From contig NZ_JBBPCC010000028.1 in NCBI RefSeq assembly GCF_038070315.1, positions 18,892 through 82,891 of the forward strand: DNA of 64,000 nucleotides, written 5' to 3'. Every line of letters starts with the position of its first letter. The stretch's first letter is position 1. The position numbers were made by a program, and so were the translations under genes. Below the pieces are notes generated by a model. It did not search any database. It saw only the letters and a program-made list of their open reading frames with translations, and was not told where the DNA came from. The DNA is from Paenibacillus_G filicis (GTDB taxonomy: Bacteria; Bacillota; Bacilli; Paenibacillales; NBRC-103111). Below are positions 42,191-51,258 of the stretch, piece after piece.

Positions 42191-43132
42191 CTAATCGGTA
42201 GAATGCCCGGCACGCTCCAGCAAGCTCATCGCATAGGCATCCAGTCTTGTCCGGATCAGCTCGTCCGTCAGACCGGGGAAGCCAAGCTGAGTCCAGCCCT
42301 CATACACCGTCGGAGGCCCGAACAGCATATCCGTCACCGAGACCAGATCCCAGTAAGGATCGTAGAGGAACGCCTCGCCGGCATAAGCCAGATATGCGGA
42401 CAGAAATGCATCGGCAGCCTTCACACCGAATAGCTGTGCCAAGTTCACCCGGCAGTGGCCTACATCCACGCCAGCGGGTCCCCGGCACGCGTTCACCCAG
42501 TCCACGATGCCGCTGACTTGCGATCCCTCCCACAATACATTGGTCGGATGAAAGTCCCGATGAATCAGGCAGGGCTTGAAGTCAGGCTTTGGGCCCCGCA
42601 CTGCCTTGAGAACGGCATGCCAGACATCGGGCCGGGAGGACCACCGCGGGAACTCCATACGCTCCACATCCTGATACGAGAAGTATGTCCAAGGAAAACC
42701 TGCTGCCTCTACCCGGTGAATCCGGGCGAGCGACTCCGCAAGTCCCCCTATCCAAAGCTCCATGCTTTCGGGCTGCAGCAAGACCGATCCCGCCAGCTTC
42801 GTCATCAATACGGCCGGCATACCCGATCGGACTCCCGTCTCGTCCCAAGCAATAATCTCAGGCGTCGGTACCACTGCTTCGCCAGCGAGCCGCAGGCTGT
42901 AAGCCTCGTGCCGGGCCAGATCGGGTTCCTCGCGCAGCCAGTCTTCATGATCGAATTGGCGCAACACCCATTCCACTTCCGTCGCGTCTTGCTTAAGCGT
43001 GATGCCATGAACCGCGGAGGATATTCCTCCATACAGCCTGCGGACATCTTGCACTTTGGCCTGTGGGCCTGCGGCTTCCAAAACCCAGGCTATAGCCCTG
43101 TCCGAAAGCTCAGCCCCCGTCCTCAACGGCAT
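42191..43132 (-). CDS. Aminoglycoside phosphotransferase-like (APH) kinase
   Basis: A 313-residue protein from the ATG at 43132 (MPLRTGAELS), chosen because AAGGAG lies 9 bases before it; an ATG at 43150 and a TTG at 43171 are alternatives. The APH fold is clear: Brenner motif CLIHRDFHPTNVLW (catalytic Asp) and metal-binding GIVDWVNACRGPAGVDVGH. Such enzymes phosphorylate antibiotics, sugars or homoserine-like small molecules; the substrate is not predictable. It is divergent from the giant histidine kinase and is followed by the 52-residue gene. Confidence 0.85.
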   Translation of the reverse strand: MPLRTGAELSDRAIAWVLEAAGPQAKVQDVRRLYGGISSAVHGITLKQDATEVEWVLRQFDHEDWLREEPDLARHEAYSLRLAGEAVVPTPEIIAWDETGVRSGMPAVLMTKLAGSVLLQPESMELWIGGLAESLARIHRVEAAGFPWTYFSYQDVERMEFPRWSSRPDVWHAVLKAVRGPKPDFKPCLIHRDFHPTNVLWEGSQVSGIVDWVNACRGPAGVDVGHCRVNLAQLFGVKAADAFLSAYLAYAGEAFLYDPYWDLVSVTDMLFGPPTVYEGWTQLGFPGLTDELIRTRLDAYAMSLLERAGHSTD

Positions 43133-43323
43133 GCCATCCGCTCCTTCCATCTTTTCCTCGTAAGCAGTCAACCCATAAATTGTAATATAAAATAATTGAA
43201 ATCAACAAGCGTCTTCCACAACTCTGAAAAATGAATTATACTTGCTCCTGAATCCATGTAGTTCTTTATGCCCATAAATTCCTATCTCATGTATATTTAA
43301 CCTTTAACTGGAGGCTCGCATCT

Positions 43324-46300
43324 ATGCTGGAACTGTCCGGCTATCAGACGGTAGAACAATTGGTGGAAAACACAGAGATGGTCGGTTACCGGCTTGTCCA
43401 CGTTCATTCCCCCCTCAGTGTGATTGGGGTCGCTCCAGTGGACGAGCAGCCTCATGCTGCAGTTCTAGAAGCTTACCGGCGGGAATACGAGCTGCTCCGC
43501 ATATTGGATGGGCGCGGCGCCGTCAAGCCGATTGGGCTGGAGTACACCCGCAGTCGTCCTGTTCTCCTCACGGAGGACTTTGGCGGTGTCCCCCTCTCCC
43601 GGCTGCTGCATCCGGGCCAAGGCCGTCGACAAGTCCGGCCCATCTTCGAATTCGGCATGGTCCAGCTGCTAACCGTTGCCGTTAGTCTGGCGAACTGCCT
43701 CAAGCAGCTTCATCGCCAGCAAGTGATCCATAACGCCATTCACCCTGAGCATATCCTGGTTAACCCGAACACGCTGGAGGTAAGGCTGAGCGGGCTTGGA
43801 CACGCTACGTTCATGTCGGACCCTTCTGCGCAGCCTGCAGTGGACGGTTGGGCAACTTCTATGCTGCCTTACATCTCCCCTGAGCAGACCGGACGGTTGA
43901 ACCGTCAGCCCGATTACCGCACGGACTTTTATTCGCTCGGCGTCACCCTGTATGAGTGGTTTTCCGGGCATCTGCCGTTTGAAGCGAAGGACATGCTCGA
44001 GCTTGTCCATGCCCAGCTCGCGGGCAAGCCGGTTCCGCTTTGCACGCTTGAACCGATCATCCCGGAGCCACTCTCCAATCTCGTAGACAAGTGCCTGCAG
44101 AAAGCTCCCGAGGACCGGTTCCGCAGCGCTCATGGCCTGGAAACCGACCTGCAGACCTGCCTGACTCAACTGCAGCAAACGGGTACGATCGCCCCGATGG
44201 CCTTAGCCGGCTCCGATGTGCCGGAGCAATGGCAGATGCCTCCCACTATGTACGGCCGTAGCGCGGAGCAAGCCGTCCTTCTGCAGCTGAAGGCACATAT
44301 AACTGCCGGCGAATCTGAGTTGCTGCTAGTGCACGGACCTACCGGCGTCGGCAAAACCACCTTCGTCCGCGAAACGCTTCGTGGACAGATCGGGCATGGC
44401 CTATTCATCTCCGGAAAGTTCGACCCCGATCCTTCCGACACGCCTTATGCAGCCTGGAATCAGGCCATTCAGGAGCTCGTTCGTCAGCTATTGACCGGGA
44501 CGGAAAGGCAAATCGAGGTATGGCGGCTAAGAATCCGGCAGACCCTTGGCGATTATGGCCAATTGCTGACTCGTCTTGTACCGCAGCTGGAACTGCTTAT
44601 TGGGCCGCAGCCCGACATTCAGCCTTTGCCCCCCATGGAAGCTCGGGGCCGGTTCCACCATGTCCTGGGCTCCTTCATTCAGCTGTTCGCAGATGCCGAG
44701 CATCCGCTGATTGTATTTCTGGACGACCTGCAATGGGCAGATGAAGCCTCGCTGCAGTTTATGACTCATCTGCTGCTGAGCAGGCGTTCTCTCCACCTGC
44801 TGCTCATCGGGGCTTATCGGGAAGATGAGCTGCCGAGCCATCCCACCTTACGGCAAATGGAAGCTCTCTGGGAGTTAAGACATAAGAGGCTTGAGCGGCT
44901 TCCGATCCGTCCGCTGGAAGCAGAAGCTGTGATGGAGCTGCTGGCCGATACGATGCCTTCTGCGGCGGGAAATTTACACGAGCTGACTACCGTTGTGATG
45001 CAGAAGACGGCTGGGCATCCCTTGTTCATCAGGCCCTTCCTGCAGAACGCGTACGACCGCAAGTGGATCTTCTTCCATGAATCCACCCATAGCTGGCAAT
45101 GGAACTTGAAGCGGCTGGAGGCGATGGAAGCTCCTGAGCGCGCTATTGGCCACTGGGTCGGGAGCCTGGACGATCTGCCGGCCGAGACGGTACGGCTGCT
45201 AATTTGGGCCGCCTTTCTCGGGCGCGAATTTGACCTTGAAGCACTCACACAGGTCGGCGGGCTTTCGCTTCAGGAAGCGGCGGCGGCCTTGGAACCGGCG
45301 GAACGGGGCGGATTGCTGCAGAGAGCGGAACTGCCATCTGAGACCGGCAGATTCAATTTCCAGCATGACCGGATCCGTCAGGACTGCATCAAGCTCATTC
45401 CCCAGAACGAACAGGCTCCCTACCATTATGAGGTAGGTCTCTTGATGAAAAACCGTCTAGCCTCTGCCCCCGAGACGGATACCGGACTGCATGAAACGGT
45501 CTATCACCTGAATACAGCCCTTTCCTGCATTCGGACGGCTGTAGAGAAGCAGGAGCTGGCTGAGCTGAATGCCAGGGCCGGCTTCAAGGCCAAGCAGTCG
45601 ACCGCTTACGAAACCGCTATGCGCTACTACCGCCAGGCTACGGAACTGCTGGGCGAAAGCGGGTGGGAGGAGAACTTCGAGCTGATGTTTCATTGCTCCA
45701 AGGAGCAGTCCGAATGCGAGTTTCTATGCGGCTACTTGGAGACCGCGGAAAGCTTGTTCCGCCAACTGCTGGCACGGGCTCCTTCCTGGAAAGAGCAAGT
45801 GGATATTCATGTCACCATGATTCAGATGGAAAACAACAGTAGCCATTACAAGAAGGTCATCGAATTAGACAAGCAAGCGCTGCTGCTGCTCGGATTCCAG
45901 CTGCCTGCTCAGCCGAGCGCTCTGGATCTGCTGCGCATGTGGGCCAAAATCAAGTGGCGGATGCACGGTCGCAGCATCGAGTCTCTTCGTTCGCTGCCTC
46001 CGATGACGGATCCGCGGATTAAGGCAGCCTTGGTCATTCTCACCTATTCCGGCCATGCCAAGTTCATGGAGCAGAGAAACTACTGGACCTTCTCCGTTCT
46101 GACTATGATCGAGCTGACGCTGAGATACGGACAAACCGCAGAGTCCGCGATTGCCTACGTCGGGATGACGTTGATTCAATCCCTGGTCTGGAACAACTAC
46201 CGGGAAGGCTACGAGTGGGGCAAGCTGGCCTCTACTATATCCGACAGCCATACCGAGCTTCGGAGCCTTGTCTCCGTCGCCTTCTCCCTCTCTTATGATA

Positions 46301-48456
46301 GCTGGAGGCGGTACGAGCCGGACTTGCTGGCTGAATTTTCCCTCAATGCGGAACGGGCCCGGCTGGAATCGGCCAGTCTATGGCATGTCAAGGAAAGCGC
46401 TCTGTTGAACTGCTCGCTGATGTTTCTGTTCGGAAAGCCGCTGGATGATGTATACCGGCAGCTCATCCGCAATGCGCCGGAGTTCTCGCGCAGTCCCAGC
46501 AGCAACCATTGGAACAGCATGGTGATCATGTCCAAGCTGATCGTCCGGTTGACTGGAGAAGCTCATCCGCATGATCCCTTCCTCGGTTCGGAACTGCCCA
46601 TAGAAGCCGGGCTGCAGAACGACACTGAAGAGCATGACAACTTCGGATTGCAGGCACTCAGCTGTATGTATCATTATATCACCAACTATCTGTTCGGAGA
46701 TATCAGGAGTGCCTATGCCTATGTGACGAAAGCTCGTGAGCTATTCCGGAGTATGAATATATCTGAATCGATATTTGAATACTCGTCGCTCGGCATGTAT
46801 CATGTGTTGATTCTGTCCGTGATGTACCCTGAGGCCACTGTGCAGGAGCAGCGATCCTATCTGCGCCTCATGCGCAAGAACCGTGATTACGTGAAGAAGT
46901 ATGCGGCCAAGTGCCCCGAGAATTACCAGCACAAATACCGGCTGATGGCCGCTGAGATCGCACGCATTACGCACAAGGACGAGGAGGCCGGCAGACTGTT
47001 CGAGCTCGCTTGCCTCGATGCCGAACAATTTGGCTTCACTCACGATACCGGCATCATCGCCGAATGTGCGGCCAAGTTCTACTTGAGCCGTGGCAAGCAG
47101 CAGCTCGCCAAAGCTTATATGACCAAGGCTTATGAGGCCTACGTCGCCTGGGGAGCCAAGGCCAAGGTGGCCGATCTCGCCGTGAAATACCGGCATCTGC
47201 TTCCTGTCGAACCGGCTTCCGCTGCCGGAGGCGTTGACGATCTTGCGATTATGAAGACCGTTCAGGCCATTTCTGGAGAAGTGATTATGAGCCGGCTGCT
47301 GGACATGCTGATGCGCATTCTGCTGCAAAATGCAGGCGCGGAGAACGGCGCCCTGATCTTCGAGCATGACGGACATCTGGTGATGGAAGCCTATGGAACC
47401 ATCGAGGATATCCACCTGCATCCCATCCCTCTGGACCAGACGGATCTGATTTCCTCTGCTATCGTGGGCTACGTGGCCCGGACGCACGAAGAGGTCGTAC
47501 TGGAGCATGCGTCGGCGCAAAGTATTTTCTCGCAAAGCCCTTATGTCCGTGACAAGCAGCTGAAGTCTGTACTATGTCTGCCGATCCTCAAGAACGGGGA
47601 GCTGGTCTGCATCCTGTATCTGGAGAACAACCTGTCCACCGGGGTATTTACCTCAGGAAGACTGGGCGTACTCAAGCTGCTCTGCTCCCAATGTGCCATC
47701 TCTATCGACAATGCCAAGCTGTACCGGAATATCGAACAGCTCAAGGACAGCCTGGAGGAACAGGTCGTGGAACGGACACGGACACTGGAGCAATCGATGC
47801 GCGAAACGGCAGCAGCCTTGGCAGAAGTATCCATTCAATCCGAACGGAACCGGATTGCGGCCGAGGTGCATGATATCGTCGGTCATACTTTGACCTCTAC
47901 CATTCTGCAGATTGAAGCGAGCAAGCGGCAGTTTCACAAGGATCAGGAGGGCGCCTTCAATAGGCTGCAGGGAGCACAGGATCTGATCCGCCACGGGCTC
48001 AATGAAATCCGCCGCTCCGTGCATATGCTCAAAAGCTATTCCGACGTGGACTTTACGGACGCACTGCTCAAGCTGATCGGTCAAACCGAGCAGAATACGG
48101 GCGTCCAGGTGAAAGCCGAGCTTGCCGGGCTGCCCGGACTACTCGGCACCCATCGTCATGCCATCTATCATGCGCTGCAGGAAGGCCTGACCAACGGCAT
48201 TCGCCATGGCGGAGCTACCGAATTCACCTGCTCCCTGACATACGACGGCAAATTTCTGCTGTTCAGACTGGATAACAACGGAAGAGGCTTGCAATCCGTG
48301 ACACCAGGCTTCGGGCTCACGGCCATGAGAGAACGCATCGAGGCGCTTGACGGTACGCTCACGGTTTATTCACCAGAAGAGAACGGCTTCAGCCTGCGCA
48401 TTGCTATTCCTCACTCGACACCACTGGAGGCACGTATACATGAAGAAGACAAGTAA
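43324..48456 (+). CDS. Giant sensor: pseudokinase, AAA ATPase, helical repeats, GAF and histidine kinase
   Basis: 1710 residues. Order: protein-kinase-like domain (about 1-275), AAA-type ATPase (about 305-550; Walker A GPTGVGKTTF near 341, Walker B IVFLDDLQWADE near 463), long TPR-like helical region (about 690-1290), GAF domain (about 1320-1465), coiled-coil linker, HisKA_3 dimerisation domain with ERNRIAAEVHDIVGH (His1516) and a HATPase domain with TNGIRHGG, DNNGRGL and GFGLTAMRERIEAL. The layout matches trifunctional Ser/Thr kinase/ATPase/histidine kinases. The kinase domain lacks the catalytic residues (see findings). No membrane helix is seen, so it senses inside the cell. The next gene, a NarL-type regulator, overlaps it by 17 bases and is its predicted partner. 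Confidence 0.9.
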   Translation: MLELSGYQTVEQLVENTEMVGYRLVHVHSPLSVIGVAPVDEQPHAAVLEAYRREYELLRILDGRGAVKPIGLEYTRSRPVLLTEDFGGVPLSRLLHPGQGRRQVRPIFEFGMVQLLTVAVSLANCLKQLHRQQVIHNAIHPEHILVNPNTLEVRLSGLGHATFMSDPSAQPAVDGWATSMLPYISPEQTGRLNRQPDYRTDFYSLGVTLYEWFSGHLPFEAKDMLELVHAQLAGKPVPLCTLEPIIPEPLSNLVDKCLQKAPEDRFRSAHGLETDLQTCLTQLQQTGTIAPMALAGSDVPEQWQMPPTMYGRSAEQAVLLQLKAHITAGESELLLVHGPTGVGKTTFVRETLRGQIGHGLFISGKFDPDPSDTPYAAWNQAIQELVRQLLTGTERQIEVWRLRIRQTLGDYGQLLTRLVPQLELLIGPQPDIQPLPPMEARGRFHHVLGSFIQLFADAEHPLIVFLDDLQWADEASLQFMTHLLLSRRSLHLLLIGAYREDELPSHPTLRQMEALWELRHKRLERLPIRPLEAEAVMELLADTMPSAAGNLHELTTVVMQKTAGHPLFIRPFLQNAYDRKWIFFHESTHSWQWNLKRLEAMEAPERAIGHWVGSLDDLPAETVRLLIWAAFLGREFDLEALTQVGGLSLQEAAAALEPAERGGLLQRAELPSETGRFNFQHDRIRQDCIKLIPQNEQAPYHYEVGLLMKNRLASAPETDTGLHETVYHLNTALSCIRTAVEKQELAELNARAGFKAKQSTAYETAMRYYRQATELLGESGWEENFELMFHCSKEQSECEFLCGYLETAESLFRQLLARAPSWKEQVDIHVTMIQMENNSSHYKKVIELDKQALLLLGFQLPAQPSALDLLRMWAKIKWRMHGRSIESLRSLPPMTDPRIKAALVILTYSGHAKFMEQRNYWTFSVLTMIELTLRYGQTAESAIAYVGMTLIQSLVWNNYREGYEWGKLASTISDSHTELRSLVSVAFSLSYDSWRRYEPDLLAEFSLNAERARLESASLWHVKESALLNCSLMFLFGKPLDDVYRQLIRNAPEFSRSPSSNHWNSMVIMSKLIVRLTGEAHPHDPFLGSELPIEAGLQNDTEEHDNFGLQALSCMYHYITNYLFGDIRSAYAYVTKARELFRSMNISESIFEYSSLGMYHVLILSVMYPEATVQEQRSYLRLMRKNRDYVKKYAAKCPENYQHKYRLMAAEIARITHKDEEAGRLFELACLDAEQFGFTHDTGIIAECAAKFYLSRGKQQLAKAYMTKAYEAYVAWGAKAKVADLAVKYRHLLPVEPASAAGGVDDLAIMKTVQAISGEVIMSRLLDMLMRILLQNAGAENGALIFEHDGHLVMEAYGTIEDIHLHPIPLDQTDLISSAIVGYVARTHEEVVLEHASAQSIFSQSPYVRDKQLKSVLCLPILKNGELVCILYLENNLSTGVFTSGRLGVLKLLCSQCAISIDNAKLYRNIEQLKDSLEEQVVERTRTLEQSMRETAAALAEVSIQSERNRIAAEVHDIVGHTLTSTILQIEASKRQFHKDQEGAFNRLQGAQDLIRHGLNEIRRSVHMLKSYSDVDFTDALLKLIGQTEQNTGVQVKAELAGLPGLLGTHRHAIYHALQEGLTNGIRHGGATEFTCSLTYDGKFLLFRLDNNGRGLQSVTPGFGLTAMRERIEALDGTLTVYSPEENGFSLRIAIPHSTPLEARIHEEDK

Positions 48457-49117
48457 GCCGTCGATTCGAATTTTGATTGTGGATGATCAGTTTCTGACGC
48501 GGGAGGGGCTCAAGACCATCCTGGATCTGGAGGACGACCTGGAGGTTGTCGGCATGGCCAAAAACGGCGCCGATGCCTGCGAGGAAGCACGGGCGCTGCG
48601 GCCGGACATTGTGCTGATGGATATACGGATGCCGGTGATGGACGGGATCGAGAGCATCAAAAGGATTAAATCCGAATTTCCGGAAATGATCATCCTGATC
48701 CTGACGACCTTCGTCGAAGAGGACTATATTATCGAAGGACTTTCCAGCGGAGCGAGCGGATATATTCTCAAGGACATGGAAGGCGACCGGATGGTCAATT
48801 CCATCCGGGACGCTGCTGCGGGTCAGTTTGTTCTTCAGGGCGTGATCGCTGTCAAGCTGGCTACCCGCCTGGCGCAGCTCAAGCAGGAGAATGGGGTTTT
48901 CTCTGCTCGCAGAGCGAGCTTATCTCTTACCGAAAGAGAGGCAGAGGTAGCACGTTTGATGATTCAGGGACTGTCCAATCGGGAGATTGGCGAGACTTTG
49001 GTGATTTCCGACGGCACCGTGCGCAACTATATCAGCACGCTTTACAGCAAGCTGGAGGTCAATAACCGCGCCGAAGCGATCGTCCATTTACTGAAAGAAA
49101 CCAACATGCCAATGTAA
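48440..49117 (+). CDS. NarL/LuxR family response regulator
   Basis: The ATG at 48440 (MKKTSKPSIRILIVDDQ) has GGAGG 9 bases before it; 225 residues. The receiver domain has D15-D16, the phosphorylation site D61 in LMDIRMPVMDG, and the Lys in YILKDMEG. A LuxR helix-turn-helix follows: LTEREAEVARLMIQGLSNREIG and TLYSKLEVNNRAEA-like sequence near the C-terminus. It overlaps the giant kinase gene by 17 bases, giving a two-gene signalling unit. Target genes are unknown. Confidence 0.95.
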   Translation: MKKTSKPSIRILIVDDQFLTREGLKTILDLEDDLEVVGMAKNGADACEEARALRPDIVLMDIRMPVMDGIESIKRIKSEFPEMIILILTTFVEEDYIIEGLSSGASGYILKDMEGDRMVNSIRDAAAGQFVLQGVIAVKLATRLAQLKQENGVFSARRASLSLTEREAEVARLMIQGLSNREIGETLVISDGTVRNYISTLYSKLEVNNRAEAIVHLLKETNMPM

Positions 49118-49167
49118 TATGACAATAATCATGACAGCTGACACTAGTTACATAGTCCCATACCCTC

Positions 49168-49173
49168 TATAAT
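49168..49173 (+). promoter_or_regulatory. Candidate -10 box for the 42-residue ORF
   Basis: A perfect TATAAT 23 bases before the 42-codon ORF, with a weak TAGTTA 17 bases upstream of it. It would give a short leader starting close to the ribosome site. Confidence 0.4.
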
Positions 49174-49196
49174 AAATAGGAGGAGGGGACTATTTT

Positions 49197-49325
49197 ATGA
49201 ACAGATACTATTTCCGTGAGCGATGGACTCCACTTAAGCTGATCGGAATTCGCATATTTGAAGACGATGAAGGAAAACTATGGTACAAGATGGGAAACCG
49301 CTCCCGCAAGCGGTTTCGGAGATAG
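49197..49325 (+). CDS. Small basic protein, 42 residues, unrecognised
   Basis: An ATG at 49197 follows the very strong site AGGAGGAGGGG and opens a 42-codon frame ending KRFRR. The peptide (starting MNRYYFRERWTPLKLIGIRI) is basic and rich in aromatic residues, with a FEDDEGKLWYKMG centre and no hydrophobic helix. It has its own TATAAT and lies between the regulator gene and a convergent terminator-like hairpin. The codons for its C-terminus form part of a small GAAACCGCT/AGCGGTTTC stem. I do not know a matching family. Confidence 0.55.
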   Translation: MNRYYFRERWTPLKLIGIRIFEDDEGKLWYKMGNRSRKRFRR

Positions 49326-49338
49326 CGGTCTGCTGCCC

Positions 49339-49377
49339 GCAAGCTAGCCCTGCCGCCTCACGGCAGAGCTAGCTTGC
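49339..49377. terminator. Large hairpin between the convergent 42-residue ORF and anmK
   Basis: GCAAGCTAGC-CCTGCCG pairs with CGGCAG-A-GCTAGCTTGC: 16 paired bases, one mismatch and a 5-base loop that holds the anmK stop codon. There is no T tract on either side, so it may be a rho-independent-like pause site or an mRNA end stabiliser. Confidence 0.45.
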
Positions 49378-50560
49378 CCATGACAGTCTCACGGGCAGCG
49401 CCCGTTGCCGACGGCAGGTTGTTCGGCTCACCATTCAGCAAATTATTCCCGAAGATTGCGAAGCAGATCGCTTCCTTGGCATCATCCGATACGCCGAGCG
49501 AAGCGGCCGTTCGTACCTGCTGGCCAGGCAGCAGATCGCTCAGCATGCGCAGCAGGGTACGGTTATGAGCTCCGCCGCCGCTGATGACGATCTCGTCAAT
49601 ACTGCACCCCGGAAGTACGTAATCCCGGTAGCTCTGCGCAATACTGCGGGCCGTGAATGCCGTGAACGTAGCTATCATATCCTCATCTCGTAAGCCCGCT
49701 CCGCGCATTCTAGACATCCACTCTGTGGCGTAAGACTTCCCGAACATCTCCCGGCCCGTCGTCTTGACAGGCTTCAGCTTGAAGTAAGGATGTCTCATCA
49801 TCTCACCAAGAATACCCTGATCCGGCTGTCCGGCAGCTCCCCAAGCACCGTCCGCGTCGTAAGACAGGCGTCCGCCCGACAGCTCCAGCACCGCCTGATC
49901 AATCAGCATATTTCCCGGACCTGTATCGAAGGCCGTTACCTCATGCGGCTGTGCCCCGGCAGGAAGCACGGCGCAATTGCCGATACCGCCGATGTTTTGT
50001 ACAATCCGCCCCATCCGGTCGTCCCGGAACAGAATCAAGTCGCCGTAAGGCGTCAGCGGCGCTCCTTGTCCTCCGACCGCCATATCGGCCGTACGGAAGT
50101 CCCCGGCGACCGGACAGCCGGTTAGCTTGGCGATGACGGACAGATCGCCGATCTGCAGCGTAGACCGCACGCCAAACGGGTCCGTCTCCGGATCGACACT
50201 TATAGGGATATGCCAGATCGTTTGCCCGTGCGAGCTGATCAGATCGACCTGATCCACCCTCAGCCCAGCGGCTGTCGCTGCGTCCTGAGCAGCCTCGGCA
50301 AAACGCTCGGCGATATAGAAATTCATCGCACATACGTCCGGCGTGGAGGACTGGTCCGTGCTGCAGATCCGCTTGAGCTGCTCCCTTAGCTCCTCCCCGT
50401 AGGGAACGCTATGAAAATGCAGTAGTTCGGCCCGGGAAGACAGACCGCTTCCGGCGATTCTCACTACTGCAGCATCGATCCCGTCCAGCGACGTACCTGA
50501 CATCAGTCCAATCACGATGCGTTCCGGCTTCTCCAGCACGCTGCGCAGCCACTTGATCAT
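49358..50560 (-). CDS. anmK: Anhydro-N-acetylmuramic acid kinase
   Basis: AnmK opens the 1,6-anhydro ring of anhydro-MurNAc and phosphorylates it to MurNAc-6-phosphate, which MurQ then splits. The ATG at 50560 (MIKWLRSVLEKP) has AGGAGGAG 7 bases before it and overlaps the upstream stop as ATGA; 400 residues is slightly longer than the usual 370-390. Visible motifs are GLMSGTSLDGIDAAVVR, SSHGQTIWHIP, QNIGGIGNCAVLP and FDTGPGNMLID (with the catalytic Asp) and VISGGGAHN near the end. It is the last gene of the leftward amino-sugar operon. Confidence 0.95.
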   Translation of the reverse strand: MIKWLRSVLEKPERIVIGLMSGTSLDGIDAAVVRIAGSGLSSRAELLHFHSVPYGEELREQLKRICSTDQSSTPDVCAMNFYIAERFAEAAQDAATAAGLRVDQVDLISSHGQTIWHIPISVDPETDPFGVRSTLQIGDLSVIAKLTGCPVAGDFRTADMAVGGQGAPLTPYGDLILFRDDRMGRIVQNIGGIGNCAVLPAGAQPHEVTAFDTGPGNMLIDQAVLELSGGRLSYDADGAWGAAGQPDQGILGEMMRHPYFKLKPVKTTGREMFGKSYATEWMSRMRGAGLRDEDMIATFTAFTARSIAQSYRDYVLPGCSIDEIVISGGGAHNRTLLRMLSDLLPGQQVRTAASLGVSDDAKEAICFAIFGNNLLNGEPNNLPSATGAARETVMGKLALP

Positions 50561-51237
50561 CTCAGATCTCCTCCTGTATCTGCCTGGAATGGTTCGCTTT
50601 CGCTGAACCCGCCTGTTAGACACTGCCCGAGCAAGACGCGGGCGGCGCTCTGCACCGCAAGCGGCCGGCTGTCATGGACGCTCACGAACGCGCCTACGTC
50701 AGGGACAGCGAGCGGATCATTCAGATTGCCCATCGTCACGACAATCGGGTCTTTCCCTGCGGCCTGGAACGCCTCAATCAGCTCGACCTGGTCCGCCTCC
50801 AGACAGGCATTGCAGGTGGATAGAACGATATGATCGGCATACATATTCGCACGAACGAGCTCGGCCTTGAGCTCTGCGGCCCGTCCGAATGGTATAAGCC
50901 ATTCCGTCTCATCCGCTCCCAGCTCGCGCAGCGCCCGTCCAAGACTGGGCAGGCCTTCGGGTGCCAGCTCTTCATGATCAGGCGGCACGTACCCTTCAGG
51001 CTCCATAGAGAGCACATGTACCTTGCTGTGTACCGATAGCGGCAGCAGCCCGCGGTCATTCTTCATCAAACCCGTGCAGCACTCGCTCAGGAGCCGGGTA
51101 TGAACCTCCGGAGACTCCTTAACCTCCCTCCAGCCTGTCTTTTCTTCCAGGTTCATGCTGCCTGACAGGGCAGCGGGGCTGGAAGCTTCTACGGCTCCCA
51201 GCCCCTTATCGAGGATCTGTCGATCCGTCGTCATCAT
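50557..51237 (-). CDS. Stand-alone C-terminal domain of NagZ-like GH3 beta-N-acetylglucosaminidase
   Basis: A 226-residue protein. Residues about 45-220 resemble the GH3 C-terminal domain of YbbD/NagZ: SECCTGLMKNDRGLLPLS, then VHVLSMEPEGYVPP and a Rossmann-like beta-alpha pattern ending in IVVTMGNLNDP and GAFVSVHDS. The N-terminal TIM barrel that holds the Asp and His catalytic dyad in NagZ is absent, and the 20-base gap to namZ leaves no room for it. There is no signal peptide. So the protein cannot be a normal NagZ; it may be a relic, a regulator or a binding protein. It overlaps anmK by 4 bases, so it is still expressed as part of the operon. Confidence 0.7.
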   Translation of the reverse strand: MMTTDRQILDKGLGAVEASSPAALSGSMNLEEKTGWREVKESPEVHTRLLSECCTGLMKNDRGLLPLSVHSKVHVLSMEPEGYVPPDHEELAPEGLPSLGRALRELGADETEWLIPFGRAAELKAELVRANMYADHIVLSTCNACLEADQVELIEAFQAAGKDPIVVTMGNLNDPLAVPDVGAFVSVHDSRPLAVQSAARVLLGQCLTGGFSESEPFQADTGGDLR

Positions 51238-51258
51238 TCATTCCTCCATTCATCCTTC

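Noticed and set aside
51238..51258. Frameshift or split gene that could supply the missing NagZ catalytic barrel
   Set aside because: Only 21 bases separate the NagZ-like domain from namZ, and no GH3 barrel motif was seen in any frame around it.
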